A stretch of DNA of 34,115 nucleotides from Actinomycetes bacterium (GCA_021802965.1 JAJZQZ010000008.1:1-34115); one strand, 5' to 3'; counted from the first letter of the stretch, positions 22,601 to 32,298 are shown. Notes: generated by a model from the sequence alone, not told the origin. Program-made: numbers and translations.

Positions 22601-23531
22601 AAAGGTAGTTGCGCCGCCAGAAGAACAACGCCGCCAACCCGGAAATCCCGAACGAGATCGCTATGATGAGGGCGAACGCGTGGGGGCTGTCGGCGATGGG
22701 CGCCGAAACGTTCATCCCGTAGAAGGCGGCCACCGTGGCCGGTAGCGTCAGGATGATGGTCACCGAGGTCAGGAACTTCATGACCATGTTCAGGTTGTTC
22801 GATATCACCGAGGCGAAGGCATCCATCATGCCCGCGAGGATGTTCGAGTAGATCTCGGCCATCTCGATCGCCTGCTTGGTCTCGACGATCACGTCTTCCA
22901 GCAGGTCCTCGTCTTCCTCGTACTTCTTGACCGCCGGCGTCCGCAGCAGCTTGCGCAGCACGGCATCGTTCGAGCGCAGCGAGGTGCTGAAATACACGAG
23001 GGCTTTCGACATGGTCAGCAGATCGAAGAGCTCCTCGTTCTTCATCGAGGCGCGCAGCTGGCGCTCGATCTTGTCTGTCTCCCGGTCGATACGACCCAGG
23101 TAGCGGAGATAGAAGCCCGACACCCTCAGCAGGACCTGGAGCAGGAAGCGCGTCTTCTTGAACGTGGCGAAGTCGCGCACCGCCCCGCGCTCGAACTCCC
23201 CCAGTATCGGATTGGACTGCAGGCAGGTGGTGACGAAGTAGTCGGGATGGACCAGCATGCCCAGCGGGATGGTGTCGTAGCCCCGCTCCTCCTCTGTGCG
23301 GGCCACGACCGGGATGTCCACGATGACGTGCACCAGGTCGTCCTCGAGGTCGATGCGAGACTTCTCTTCGGCGTCGAGAGGCCCGCGGAGGAAGGCGAGA
23401 GGTATGCCCAGCTCGTCGCTGACCTGTTGCAGCTCCTCGTCGGTGGGACTGACGAGATCGATCCAGGCGCCGGGCTCGAATCCTTCCAGCCGTTCCAGGC
23501 CGGAGGGCATCGTCTTGAAGATGCTGAGCAT
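22599..23531 (-). CDS. corA: CorA-family magnesium/divalent cation transporter
   Basis: A 310-residue CorA channel. It has the long cytoplasmic funnel with stalk helix (about 120-245), then two C-terminal membrane helices with the pore motif YGMNV at about 273-277 and the basic tail WRRNYL. Length is typical. The ATG follows AAGGGGGTGAG. Its TAG stop overlaps the last two bases of the repeat element at 22436-22600. No M-box riboswitch was recognised upstream. It is divergent from the dehydrogenase gene at 23747. Confidence 0.95.
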   Translation of the reverse strand: MLSIFKTMPSGLERLEGFEPGAWIDLVSPTDEELQQVSDELGIPLAFLRGPLDAEEKSRIDLEDDLVHVIVDIPVVARTEEERGYDTIPLGMLVHPDYFVTTCLQSNPILGEFERGAVRDFATFKKTRFLLQVLLRVSGFYLRYLGRIDRETDKIERQLRASMKNEELFDLLTMSKALVYFSTSLRSNDAVLRKLLRTPAVKKYEEDEDLLEDVIVETKQAIEMAEIYSNILAGMMDAFASVISNNLNMVMKFLTSVTIILTLPATVAAFYGMNVSAPIADSPHAFALIIAISFGISGLAALFFWRRNYL

Positions 23532-23746
23532 GACTCACCCCCTTGCGGTAAAGAGCGCGCACGACGAGAGCCCCGCCGAGCGCTGTATGCGACCGCTGCT
23601 TCCGGTGTGCCCCGAGGATGTTCGCGCGGTGTGGACCGTGAGGGGCATGGGTTGGGTGCAGCCCACGGATTCTCTCATGAATCATGGCCGTTGCGCTATC
23701 ATCCCTGGGAAAAGCGGACGCCCTTTCTCCTCGCGAGGCCGGCACC

Positions 23747-26700
23747 ATGAGACCCACGATCACAGCCATCGAGCAGGACCTTCGCCGCCTGCTTCGAGGC
23801 GATGTCGAATTCGATGATCTGACCCGTCATCTCTACGCAACCGACGGCGGCATCTACCAGATCGAGCCCCTGGGGGTCGTGTCTCCACGCGACGCCGAAG
23901 ACGTCAGCCGATTGGTCGAATACTGCAGCGAGCGGGGCGTGGCCATGGTCCCTCGAGGCTCCGGATCGGGGCTCGCCGGGGCCGCGGTGGGCGCCGGTTT
24001 GATGGTCGACTTCACCCGCTACATGAACAAGATCCTCGAGGTGGCGCCTGACGGCAGCTGGGCCCGAGTGCAGCCGGGGCTGGTGATGGGGGCGCTGAAC
24101 GCCCACGTCAGGCAATACGGCACCTTTTTCGCGCCGAACCCCTCCAGCGAGAATTACTGCAGCCTGGGGGGGATGATCGCCAACAACTCGTCGGGTGGCC
24201 GGTCGGTCGCCTATGGCGGCACCAAGGACCACGTCCTTGCCCTGGACATCGTGCTCCACGGGGGCGAGGTCTTCCGCGCATCGGCCCTCGGCCGCGACAG
24301 CGCCGAGCTTGCGGAGTTCCTGGCAGGAGGCGGTCTAGGCGCGAAGGCGTTCGCCCAGATCCTGCCGTTGCTCGAACAGAAGCGGCAGGCGATCGCGGCG
24401 TCGATGCCCCGGGTGCTCAAGAACTGTTCCGGGTACCGCATCGAGACCGTGTTCGACAGCTGGGCGTCCTCGGGAGCGCCCGCGTGGCGAACCGGCGCCG
24501 GTGGCGGGAGCGGCGGAGAGGCGGGCACAGGCGGCAAGAGCTCGGGCGACGGCATGGTCAACCTGCAGAAGCTCTTCGTCGGCTCGGAGGGGACACTGGG
24601 CCTGGTGACGGAAGCGACGCTCAACCTGGTGCCGCTGCCCGGCCGGCGGGCCATCGGCATGGCCTACTTTCCCAGCGTCTTCGCCGCGGGCGAGGCCGTC
24701 TTCGGCATCCTCGACCTAAAGCCCACGTCCATCGAGATCATGGACTCCAACTTCCTCGCCTTCGTGCGAAAGAACAACTCGAAGATCGACGCGATGCTGC
24801 CCGCGGTGGTCGACACCGCCCTCTTGATCGAGTTCGAGGCCCCGGACGACGCGGAGCTCGACGCGCAGCTGACGTCCCTCGAGCGCCTGCTTGCCGGTGG
24901 TACGGCTCTGCAGGTCAAGCGCGCTCTCGGGGCCGCCGAGCAGAAGCAGCTCTGGGCTGTGCGCCAAGCTGCCGTGCCGCTGCTGCAGAAGCTTCCCGGA
25001 CCGCGAAAGATCGTGGAGTTCATCGAGGACATCACGGTCCACCCTGACGTGCTCGCCCAGTACATGAGCACGGTGGCCGGCATCCTGGAGCGTCACGACG
25101 TGCAGGCCATCATGTACGGCCACGCCGGCGACGGCAACATCCACACGCGCCCGATCCTCAGCACCAAGGACCCCCGCGACCTGCGCCTCATGAGCACCAT
25201 CATGGAAGAGGCGATGCAGGTGGTCATGGAGCTCAAGGGCACCCCCTCGGGGGAACACGGCGACGGGCTGGTCCGCTCCCCCTACGTTCGGCGCCTCTAC
25301 GGCGACGAGGTCTACGGGGTGTTCCAACAGATCAAGGAAGCTTTCGACCCCGCGGGTATTATGAACCCCGGCAAGAAGGTGGTCGACGAGGCGACCACGG
25401 GGGGCATCGCGACGAACCTCCGCTACGGCCCCGACTACTACGTGTACGAGCAGCGGAACCTGCTGCATTTCCCAAACGGTGAGTACCAGATAGAGATAGA
25501 GAAGTGCCACGGGTGCGCCCAGTGCAAGAGCGTGGTCGCCACCACCATGTGCCCCACGTACAAAGCCGTGCGCCGGGAGCATGCCTCTCCCCGAGCCAAG
25601 GCGAACCTGCTGCGCAACGTCATCTCCGGACGGCTGGACCCGTACGACACGTGCGTCTCCGAGGCCGCCAAGGAGATCACCGACTATTGCATCGAATGCG
25701 GCATGTGCGCCCTCGAATGCCCGTCGAACGTCGACATCCCCAAGCTGATGCTGGAAGCCAAGTCCAAGTATCGGGCCGCCCGCCCGGGAGCGCCCGTCGA
25801 CGCCATCCTCGGTCATGCCGAGCTGGTATCCAAGCTGGGAAGGTTGGCGTCGCCGTTGGCGAACCCTCTTGCCAACCAGGGGATCGTGCGGCGCGTGGGT
25901 GAGAGGCTCGGGGGCATCGACCGCAGGCGGACCATGCCGAGATACGCCCGCAAGAGCTGGGCACAGATGGTGGCCGCGCGGCGGAAGGGCGGCGTGACGC
26001 CCCCGGTGGCCCAGGCACGCTTACAGGACGACGACTCCGCGCATGCCGGGCACACCCCGGTAGACGCAGTGCCCGCCGCCGGCGCCGTCGCCGCGATCAC
26101 CTCCGACGGGCTCCCCGCGACCGGCCGCGGCGGTTCGGTCGCCTTCTTCTACGACCTCTACGCCAACTACAACGACCCCGCACTCGCGCAGACCATGGAC
26201 AACCTGCTCCGTGCTCACGGGGTCGAGGTGCACTACCCCGACCAGCGGGGATGCGCCGTCCCGGAGATGCTGTACGGCTACGCCGAACGGGCCCGCGAAG
26301 CCGCCGCCGCCAACGTCGCCGGGGCCCTTCCCTTCGTACGCGCGGGCGACCAGCTGGTCAGCGGGGAGCCGACCGCGAGCTTCGCCTTCAAGGTGCACTA
26401 CCCCGACTACGTACCCACCGCCGAGTGCTCGCTGGTCGCCAACGCCGCCCGGGATCTGGGCGAGTTCCTCTCCAACCATCGCGCCGACCACCCGGAGCTC
26501 GCCCCCAGCCCGGTCGCGGGCCTAGCGCTCAAGGTAGCCTACCATCAGCCCTGCCATCTGAAGACCCAGCAGATCGGCATGCCGTTCTTCGAGCTGCTGA
26601 AGCAGGTCCCCGACCTCGAGCTGGTCAACCTGGATGCAGGCTGCTGCGGCATGGCGGGTACCTTCGGCATGAAGGCCGAGAACTTCGATCTCTCCATGGA

Positions 26701-26851
26701 GGTGGGCAAGCCGCTGTTCGAACGCGTGGCCGCTGTCGCCCCCGACATGATCGCGTCTGAGTGCAGCACCTGCCGCATGCAGCTCGAGCAGGCGACGGGG
26801 CTCCGGAGCTTTCACCCGGCGGAACTGCTGGCACGCGCATACGGCATCTGA
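23747..26851 (+). CDS. FAD/Fe-S D-lactate or glycolate-type dehydrogenase (GlcD-GlcF fusion)
   Basis: A 1034-residue fusion. The FAD part (about 1-560) has the PCMH-type FAD motif PRGSGSGLAGAAVG, then KNCSGYRIE, VGSEGTLGLVTEA, GHAGDGNIH and GEHGDG. A two-cluster ferredoxin region follows: C587, C590, C593 then C602-P with eight residues between the last two instead of the usual three, and the standard set C648, C651, C654, C658-P. The C-terminal part has two cysteine-rich (CCG) modules including HQPCHL (C936), DAGCCGMAGTFG and SECSTC. Such fusions oxidise D-lactate, glycolate or D-2-hydroxyglutarate and feed electrons to the membrane chain. The ATG at 23747 follows GAGG at 8 bases; an ATG 21 codons earlier is less likely. 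A LarA gene follows on the same strand, favouring lactate. Confidence 0.92.
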   Translation: MRPTITAIEQDLRRLLRGDVEFDDLTRHLYATDGGIYQIEPLGVVSPRDAEDVSRLVEYCSERGVAMVPRGSGSGLAGAAVGAGLMVDFTRYMNKILEVAPDGSWARVQPGLVMGALNAHVRQYGTFFAPNPSSENYCSLGGMIANNSSGGRSVAYGGTKDHVLALDIVLHGGEVFRASALGRDSAELAEFLAGGGLGAKAFAQILPLLEQKRQAIAASMPRVLKNCSGYRIETVFDSWASSGAPAWRTGAGGGSGGEAGTGGKSSGDGMVNLQKLFVGSEGTLGLVTEATLNLVPLPGRRAIGMAYFPSVFAAGEAVFGILDLKPTSIEIMDSNFLAFVRKNNSKIDAMLPAVVDTALLIEFEAPDDAELDAQLTSLERLLAGGTALQVKRALGAAEQKQLWAVRQAAVPLLQKLPGPRKIVEFIEDITVHPDVLAQYMSTVAGILERHDVQAIMYGHAGDGNIHTRPILSTKDPRDLRLMSTIMEEAMQVVMELKGTPSGEHGDGLVRSPYVRRLYGDEVYGVFQQIKEAFDPAGIMNPGKKVVDEATTGGIATNLRYGPDYYVYEQRNLLHFPNGEYQIEIEKCHGCAQCKSVVATTMCPTYKAVRREHASPRAKANLLRNVISGRLDPYDTCVSEAAKEITDYCIECGMCALECPSNVDIPKLMLEAKSKYRAARPGAPVDAILGHAELVSKLGRLASPLANPLANQGIVRRVGERLGGIDRRRTMPRYARKSWAQMVAARRKGGVTPPVAQARLQDDDSAHAGHTPVDAVPAAGAVAAITSDGLPATGRGGSVAFFYDLYANYNDPALAQTMDNLLRAHGVEVHYPDQRGCAVPEMLYGYAERAREAAAANVAGALPFVRAGDQLVSGEPTASFAFKVHYPDYVPTAECSLVANAARDLGEFLSNHRADHPELAPSPVAGLALKVAYHQPCHLKTQQIGMPFFELLKQVPDLELVNLDAGCCGMAGTFGMKAENFDLSMEVGKPLFERVAAVAPDMIASECSTCRMQLEQATGLRSFHPAELLARAYGI

Positions 26852-26923
26852 GGGCGAGCGCCGGGATCGCTGCGCTGTGAGCCAGGGGCCCGGAGCGCCC
26901 CTGCGAAAAGGGAGGAGAGCAGC

Positions 26924-28186
26924 ATGTACATCGACGTGCCTTGGGACACGGCCACCGTCCCGGTCAAGATCGACGAGGCCCGCTTGGGCGCCGTCATCGA
27001 GTCGAAGACCGTCAAGGTGCGCGACGAGGCCGCTCTGCTGCGCGAGCTCCTCGCTGGGGACCGCGGCGACCCGGGACTGCGGGCGTTCCTCGAGGCTGCG
27101 AGCGGGCCCGTGGTGGTGGTCGTCAACGATGCCACCCGCCCCACCCCGAGCGGCCGCGTCATCGAGATCATGCAGCCCGACCTCGAGGGATACGACCTGG
27201 AGTTCCTGGTCGCCACGGGCTCCCACAAGCCGCCGGGGGAGCACGAGCTCGAGCAGATCTTCGGCCGCGCCATGCGCGAGCACTACCTCGACCGCATCCA
27301 CAGTCACGACGCCAAGGACGACGGCGAGCTCGTGCACATCGGCGAGACCTCCCGAGGTGTCCCGGTCTGGCTCAACCGGCGCATCGCCGAGGCGAAGGAC
27401 CTATTGCTGATCAACTCTGTCGAGCCTCACTACTTCGCCGGCTACACTGGGGGACGCAAGTCGCTCTTCCCTGGCGTCGCGGGCTACGCCACCATCGAAG
27501 CCAACCACAAGCTGGCCCTCGACCCGGCCGCGGACAACCTTGCGCTGGAAGGCAACCCGGTGCACGAGGACCTCGAAGAGATGGTCGCGCTGCTCGGGGA
27601 CAAGCGCATCTACTCCATCCAGATCGTCCTCGACCATCAGCACCGCATCCATTCGGCCCACGTCGGCGATCTCGAGGAGAGCTGGCGTGCGGCCGTTCAC
27701 CATGCCGACGACCACTACGTGGTCGACCTCCAGCAGAGGTACGACATCGTGGTCGCGGCGGCCCCGTACCCCATGGATTACGACCTCTACCAGTCGCAGA
27801 AGGCTCTGGAGAACGGGTCGCTCGCGCTCAAAGATGGCGGAGTGCTGATCCTGGTCTCGAAGTGCCGTCACGGCATCGGCGCCGAGACCTTCTTCCGGCT
27901 GATGTCCTCAGCCTCGACCCCGGATGAGGTGCTGTCCTCCATCGAGGGCAACTACATCCTCGGCTACCACAAAGCCGCGCGCCTTGCTCATATCGCCAAC
28001 CGCGGAGAGATGTGGGGGGTGACCGGCCTACCCGAGGACGACCTCGAGGCGGCCTTCATCCGGCCCTTCCCCTCGGTGCAGCAGGCCGTCGACGCCGCTT
28101 TGGCCCGCAAGGGACCCAGGGCCCAAGTGCTGTTTCTCATGGATGCGTCGATCACGGTACCACGGGTGGCGACGTCGGCCTCCTAA
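26924..28186 (+). CDS. larA: LarA-family nickel-pincer racemase/epimerase
   Basis: A 420-residue LarA homologue. LarA interconverts L- and D-lactate with a nickel-pincer nucleotide covalently bound to lysine. The key residues align at a constant offset with those of the Lactobacillus enzyme: H101 in ATGSHKPP, H169 in VEPHYFAGY, K179 in GGRKS and H195 in EANHKL, plus R72 in NDATRP. The ATG follows GAGGAG. It lies 72 bases after the dehydrogenase gene, so the pair may convert both lactate isomers to pyruvate. The family also has members acting on other 2-hydroxyacids. The cofactor genes larB, larC and larE are not in the window. Confidence 0.9.
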   Translation: MYIDVPWDTATVPVKIDEARLGAVIESKTVKVRDEAALLRELLAGDRGDPGLRAFLEAASGPVVVVVNDATRPTPSGRVIEIMQPDLEGYDLEFLVATGSHKPPGEHELEQIFGRAMREHYLDRIHSHDAKDDGELVHIGETSRGVPVWLNRRIAEAKDLLLINSVEPHYFAGYTGGRKSLFPGVAGYATIEANHKLALDPAADNLALEGNPVHEDLEEMVALLGDKRIYSIQIVLDHQHRIHSAHVGDLEESWRAAVHHADDHYVVDLQQRYDIVVAAAPYPMDYDLYQSQKALENGSLALKDGGVLILVSKCRHGIGAETFFRLMSSASTPDEVLSSIEGNYILGYHKAARLAHIANRGEMWGVTGLPEDDLEAAFIRPFPSVQQAVDAALARKGPRAQVLFLMDASITVPRVATSAS

Positions 28187-28193
28187 AGCCGGT

Positions 28194-28223
28194 GGGCTGT
28201 GGACGGATGACGCTTTGCCGTCA
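28194..28223. repeat. possible 5' remnant of the dispersed palindromic element
   Basis: GGGCTGT, then ATGACGCTT and GCCG line up with the left arm of the copy at 12551 (GGGCTGT, six bases, ATGACGCTT, GCCG) with the same spacing. The segment also holds a weak hairpin TGACG/CGTCA. It lies in the 50-base gap between two converging genes. The match is suggestive only. Confidence 0.3.
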
Positions 28224-28236
28224 GGGAGCGGGGCTC

Positions 28237-31200
28237 TCAGGCTGTCGGCCGTCCGATGTCGCGCAGCATGGCGACCACATCTTTGGGCAGGACCTTGGGC
28301 TTCTTGCGGGCCGCGTAGCAGCTCCAGATGAGCTGGGAAGCCCGCTCGATGATCTCCACCGAGTTGGCGGCTTGACGCAGATCACCTGCGGCCACCAGCA
28401 ATCCGTGGTTCTGCAGTAGGACCGCGCTACCCTCGCCGAGAGCCCGGGTGACCGCATCGGCGAGGTCCCGGCTGCCGGGCATGATGAAGGGCACCCGCGG
28501 GATGTCCCCGAAGAAGGCGGCCTCGGTGGTGACCGGAAGGAAGGGCAGCCCGCTCAAGGCCAGGACGGTGGCATAGGGGGCGTGCGCGTGGATGACGGCC
28601 TCCACGTCCGGCCGCGCCTTGTAGATGTCGCAGTGCAACAGACGCTCGCTCGAGGGGGTGAGCGCATCCGGGTCAAGGGTCGCACCGTCGAGGTCGATGC
28701 GAACCAGGGACGCCGGCTTCAGCTCTCCCTTGAACAGCTGACTCGGCGTGATCCATACGATGTCGCCGCCGGGTTCACGGGCACTGATGTTCCCCCCGGT
28801 CGGAGTCAGCAGCTGAGCGGCGAACAGCTGGTCGGCGATCCGCACGATCTCGTCGGGTAGGCCGTCCCCGGTCCCGGCGGCGGCGCGAGGGCCAGGGACG
28901 CGCAAGACGGGAGCGGATGGGACGGTCTGAGGCAAAGGCACGGCGGAGAAGTCGATGCCGCCCGCTTCGTCCCGGCAGGCGGAGTACAGGCGGATGAGGT
29001 CCCGCTGCACCTTCTGCACTCCCATGGCCAGACGCACGTCGCCGTTGAAGGAGAGCTTGCCGGACATCGCCGCCCGGTGACCACTGATCTTGCCCGTCAG
29101 GATGCCATCGAATACCTCAGCCCTGGCCTTCATGCGCACTTCGGCCGGGCGCGGGGGAGCCCCCATGCCCGCGGTGGTCCGGCCGTTGTTGAAGCCGATG
29201 AAGAACTCCAGGTCCAGGTCGCTCATGATGTAGTGGGTCGTCACGTCCCGCTTCGCGGCGAACGCGGCGAGGGCGGGATCCTCGAGGGCGCGCGCGATGA
29301 ACAGGTGGACGATCTTCTCCACGTGCGCCCTCAGGGGTGAACCCGCCTCGGAGGGAGGACCTGGCGGCGCCTCCGCGGCGACGGCAGTCCCCGCACCGGC
29401 GGGGGCCGCAGCCCCCACGCCGATGACAAGGGCGGCGGCGGAGCCGGCCCCGCCTGCGAGGGCCGCCCCGGTCGAGGGTATCGTGGTGGCTTGAAGCCGG
29501 CTCCCGGCTGCCGAGTCGCCGGCAGGGCGCAGATCGCTCACCTCGGGGCCGGGCCGCTCGGCCAGAGCGTCCAGGGTGGCGTCATCGAGGAGCCGCCGCG
29601 GCCCCTCCCAGGTGAACCCCACCAGAGCCTCGGGGTTCAGCAGGTGAGCGGGCGGCTGCCCCTTGGCCATCCGGCGCAGATCGGCGGCGATAATAAGGCC
29701 TTGGTGCCCCGCGACCTCGAACGTGTTGCCTGCCATATGCGGCGTGGCGACGACGTTGGGCAAGGCCAGCAGGGGGTGATCGGCCCCGGGGGGTTCCACC
29801 GAGAATACGTCGAGGGCGGCGCCGGCAAGCCGGCCGGCGCGCAACGAGTCGGCGAGAGCGACCTCGTCGACCAGCGCGGCCCGAGCAGTGTTGACCAGAA
29901 CGGCTCCGGGCTTCATGCGGGCAAGCTCGCGGGCGCCGATGAGGCCGCGGGTCTGGTCGGTCACGGGGGCATGCAGGCTGACGATGTCGCTGGCAGTCAG
30001 CAGCTCGTCGAGCGTGGCCGGCTCGGCGTCGGCCGCCAACACGTCGGCGGGCCGGGCATAGGGGTCGTAGACGAGGATCCGGGAGCCGAACCCACGCAGC
30101 CGCCCCGCCACGGCTTTCCCCACGGCGCCCAGGCCCACTAGCCCGATGGTCCGGCCGCCCAGCTCGTGCCCCTGGAACTCCGAGTGGGCCTGGCCCTGGC
30201 GGCCCATGTCGCCCGCTTCGCCACCGGGCAGTCGCAGGAAGGCGTCGGCTTCGAGCACGCGGCGCAAAAGTACCAGCATGAAGGTGACCGCGAGATCGGC
30301 GACCGCTTCCGCGTTTCGCCCGGGAGCATAGAGCACCGGGATGCCCAGGGCGGTACAGGCGGCGACGTCGACGTTCACCGCCTGGCCCCGGCAGGCGGCC
30401 ACGACCCGCAGGTCGGGCAGCTCACGCAGGGCCTCGACGTCGACGATGTCGGCCTCGGTGATGAAGACCTGACAGCCCTGCAGCTCCTCGACCAGGTCCT
30501 CTCCGGAGAGGACACGCAGAGCTTCGCGGTAGCTGACGTGGGCGACGTCGCCCAAGGTGCGAAGCTCGGACAGACCGGCTTCGTCGAGATCGGCGGTCGC
30601 CAAGATCCGAAGGCGGGGCGCCGGCGCGGCCACGGGCTCCACCGGGTCGGGGCGGTGCATGATGCCCTCGAGGGCGGCCGTCGAGGCAAGCTCGTCGGCC
30701 GCCATCCCCGCCTGCCGCACCGCCAGCCAGTCGGCGTACAGCCCCGCGTAGATCGAGGTGTTCTCGGGGTGGGGCTCCACGGGGCGCACGCGCGCGAGCG
30801 CGCGGGCGCCCTCGACCAGGTCCGAGTAGACGCCGGCGCCGACACCGCCACAGATGGCGGCCCCGAGAGCGCTGGCTTCAGGCGTGGATGAGACCAAGAC
30901 GACATGACCGAGAGTGTCGGCCACCATCTGCGTCCACAGAGGGCTCCGGGTCATCCCGCCGGCGAGGCGCACGTCGAGCGAGGGGGGCGGCGCGCCGCAG
31001 GCCGCCGCCACGATGCGCAGCTGATCCAGGTTGGCTCTCACGGCGTACGCCATGCCCTCCAGGACGGCCCGGTTGAGGGCTGCCCTTCGTCCCGCGGAGT
31101 CGCCCTGACCGCCCATATGGGCCAGTGAGAGGGAGCCCACCGGAAAGCCCATCTCGCGCGCGTTCATCACGGCTGCCCCGAACGTCGAGAAGATGCCGTC

Positions 31201-32187
31201 GGAGCCGGGAACGGAGCGCTCCGCCTCGGAGGCGAACCTGCTCACGGGGTTGGCAGAGCCCGGATAGAGCACTCCCGAGAGCCAAGCGAGAGCCTCTCCC
31301 GTGTCCCCGGCGTTGCTTTCGAGCACCCAGGCCTCTGACATGACGTGGCACCCCGTCCATGTGCGCGCCTGCGGATCCGTGCAGGGGCGGTCGACCACGG
31401 ACTGCACCGGGGTGGTGCTGCCCGCGATGGCGGCCACCTGACCGCTCTCGACGGCTCCCGCGCCGAGCAGCCCGCACTGAGTGTCGGCCCCGCCCATGGC
31501 CACGGGCGTGCCGGCCCGCAAACCCAGGGCCGAGGCGGCGCCGTCGGTCAACCTCCCGAGCACCGACCCCGACTCGACGACAGGAGGCAGCAGTGTACGG
31601 GGCACCTCGAGAAGCTCGATCAGGTCTTCACCCCAGCTCCTGGTGCCGAGATCGAGCATCAGGCTCTCGGCCGCTTGCGAGGGGGTCGTGGCCCGCTCCC
31701 CTGTCAGCCAGCAACCGATCCAGTCGCTCAGACTCAGGGCGCCGGCGGCTCGGGCCATCACCTCCGGTCGATCGTGGGCGAGCCAGCGCAGGCGAGCGGC
31801 CGCAAAGATGGGCAACGGCCAGTGGCCGGCTCTGCCCGCGAAGAGACTGCCGTAGTCGGCGGAGAGGGACAGCCCTTCGTTGGCGGAACGTGCGTCACGG
31901 TTCGGCACCGCAACGAGGGGGCGCCCCTGCGTGTCGACCACGACCAGAGAGAAGCGCATGCTGGTCGCGGCGATACCGTGGACATCGCCCGGTGAGGCCC
32001 CCGCCTTGCGCAGGGCCTCCCGCGCCGCCTCACCGAGCAGGCGCAGACAGAGATCGAGGTCGAGGTCGAAGGCGAAGGCGCCGGAGGCGGGGACCGGTTC
32101 CCACGGCCGGACGGCGGTGACGACACGCCCGGCCTCCGCTTCGACCAGCAGGCAACGCACGCTGTGGCCTCCGACATCAAGGCCCAT
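28237..32187 (-). CDS. four-domain fusion: FGGY kinase, 2-hydroxyacid dehydrogenase, SCP2, class II aldolase
   Basis: One open frame of 1316 residues. (1) About 1-495: FGGY sugar kinase, most like autoinducer-2 kinase LsrK (GLDVGGHSVR, D235 in GGADTQ, GAGVYSDLVE). (2) About 525-855: D-2-hydroxyacid dehydrogenase with GLVGLGAVG (682-690), R769, E798 and H817. (3) About 950-1075: SCP2 sterol-carrier-like domain (MSDLDLEFFIGF, AAMSGKLSFNGD). (4) About 1105-1316: zinc class II aldolase with E1181, H1200-x-H1202 and H1261 in QNHGLL. Pro/Ala-rich linkers at 510-525, 870-950 and 1080-1108 separate the domains, as expected for a true single chain. The three enzymes keep the key residues listed. A TAGAAT at 32250-32245 may be its promoter. 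A sugar phosphorylation-oxidation-cleavage sequence is inferred; the substrate is unknown. The start is ATG at 32187 (a TTG lies one codon before). Confidence 0.9.
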   Translation of the reverse strand: MGLDVGGHSVRCLLVEAEAGRVVTAVRPWEPVPASGAFAFDLDLDLCLRLLGEAAREALRKAGASPGDVHGIAATSMRFSLVVVDTQGRPLVAVPNRDARSANEGLSLSADYGSLFAGRAGHWPLPIFAAARLRWLAHDRPEVMARAAGALSLSDWIGCWLTGERATTPSQAAESLMLDLGTRSWGEDLIELLEVPRTLLPPVVESGSVLGRLTDGAASALGLRAGTPVAMGGADTQCGLLGAGAVESGQVAAIAGSTTPVQSVVDRPCTDPQARTWTGCHVMSEAWVLESNAGDTGEALAWLSGVLYPGSANPVSRFASEAERSVPGSDGIFSTFGAAVMNAREMGFPVGSLSLAHMGGQGDSAGRRAALNRAVLEGMAYAVRANLDQLRIVAAACGAPPPSLDVRLAGGMTRSPLWTQMVADTLGHVVLVSSTPEASALGAAICGGVGAGVYSDLVEGARALARVRPVEPHPENTSIYAGLYADWLAVRQAGMAADELASTAALEGIMHRPDPVEPVAAPAPRLRILATADLDEAGLSELRTLGDVAHVSYREALRVLSGEDLVEELQGCQVFITEADIVDVEALRELPDLRVVAACRGQAVNVDVAACTALGIPVLYAPGRNAEAVADLAVTFMLVLLRRVLEADAFLRLPGGEAGDMGRQGQAHSEFQGHELGGRTIGLVGLGAVGKAVAGRLRGFGSRILVYDPYARPADVLAADAEPATLDELLTASDIVSLHAPVTDQTRGLIGARELARMKPGAVLVNTARAALVDEVALADSLRAGRLAGAALDVFSVEPPGADHPLLALPNVVATPHMAGNTFEVAGHQGLIIAADLRRMAKGQPPAHLLNPEALVGFTWEGPRRLLDDATLDALAERPGPEVSDLRPAGDSAAGSRLQATTIPSTGAALAGGAGSAAALVIGVGAAAPAGAGTAVAAEAPPGPPSEAGSPLRAHVEKIVHLFIARALEDPALAAFAAKRDVTTHYIMSDLDLEFFIGFNNGRTTAGMGAPPRPAEVRMKARAEVFDGILTGKISGHRAAMSGKLSFNGDVRLAMGVQKVQRDLIRLYSACRDEAGGIDFSAVPLPQTVPSAPVLRVPGPRAAAGTGDGLPDEIVRIADQLFAAQLLTPTGGNISAREPGGDIVWITPSQLFKGELKPASLVRIDLDGATLDPDALTPSSERLLHCDIYKARPDVEAVIHAHAPYATVLALSGLPFLPVTTEAAFFGDIPRVPFIMPGSRDLADAVTRALGEGSAVLLQNHGLLVAAGDLRQAANSVEIIERASQLIWSCYAARKKPKVLPKDVVAMLRDIGRPTA

Positions 32188-32298
32188 CAAGAAGCTACTC
32201 AGGAGGTGCTCCCTTGCAGGGTAGGATGAGCGGGGACAGCTCGGATTCTACACCAGGCTCATCGCCCGCGCCCCCGTCGCGCAGGGGCAGCCGGGCGC

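Noticed and set aside
23532-23746. Magnesium riboswitch before corA
   Set aside because: No M-box-like conserved stems could be recognised on the minus strand; only an ordinary leader with a good ribosome binding site is visible.
22522-23769. Minus-strand frame of about 415 codons overlapping corA
   Set aside because: It shares the DNA of corA in another frame, spans the repeat element and the upstream gap, and is rich in Arg/Gly/His, typical of a shadow frame.
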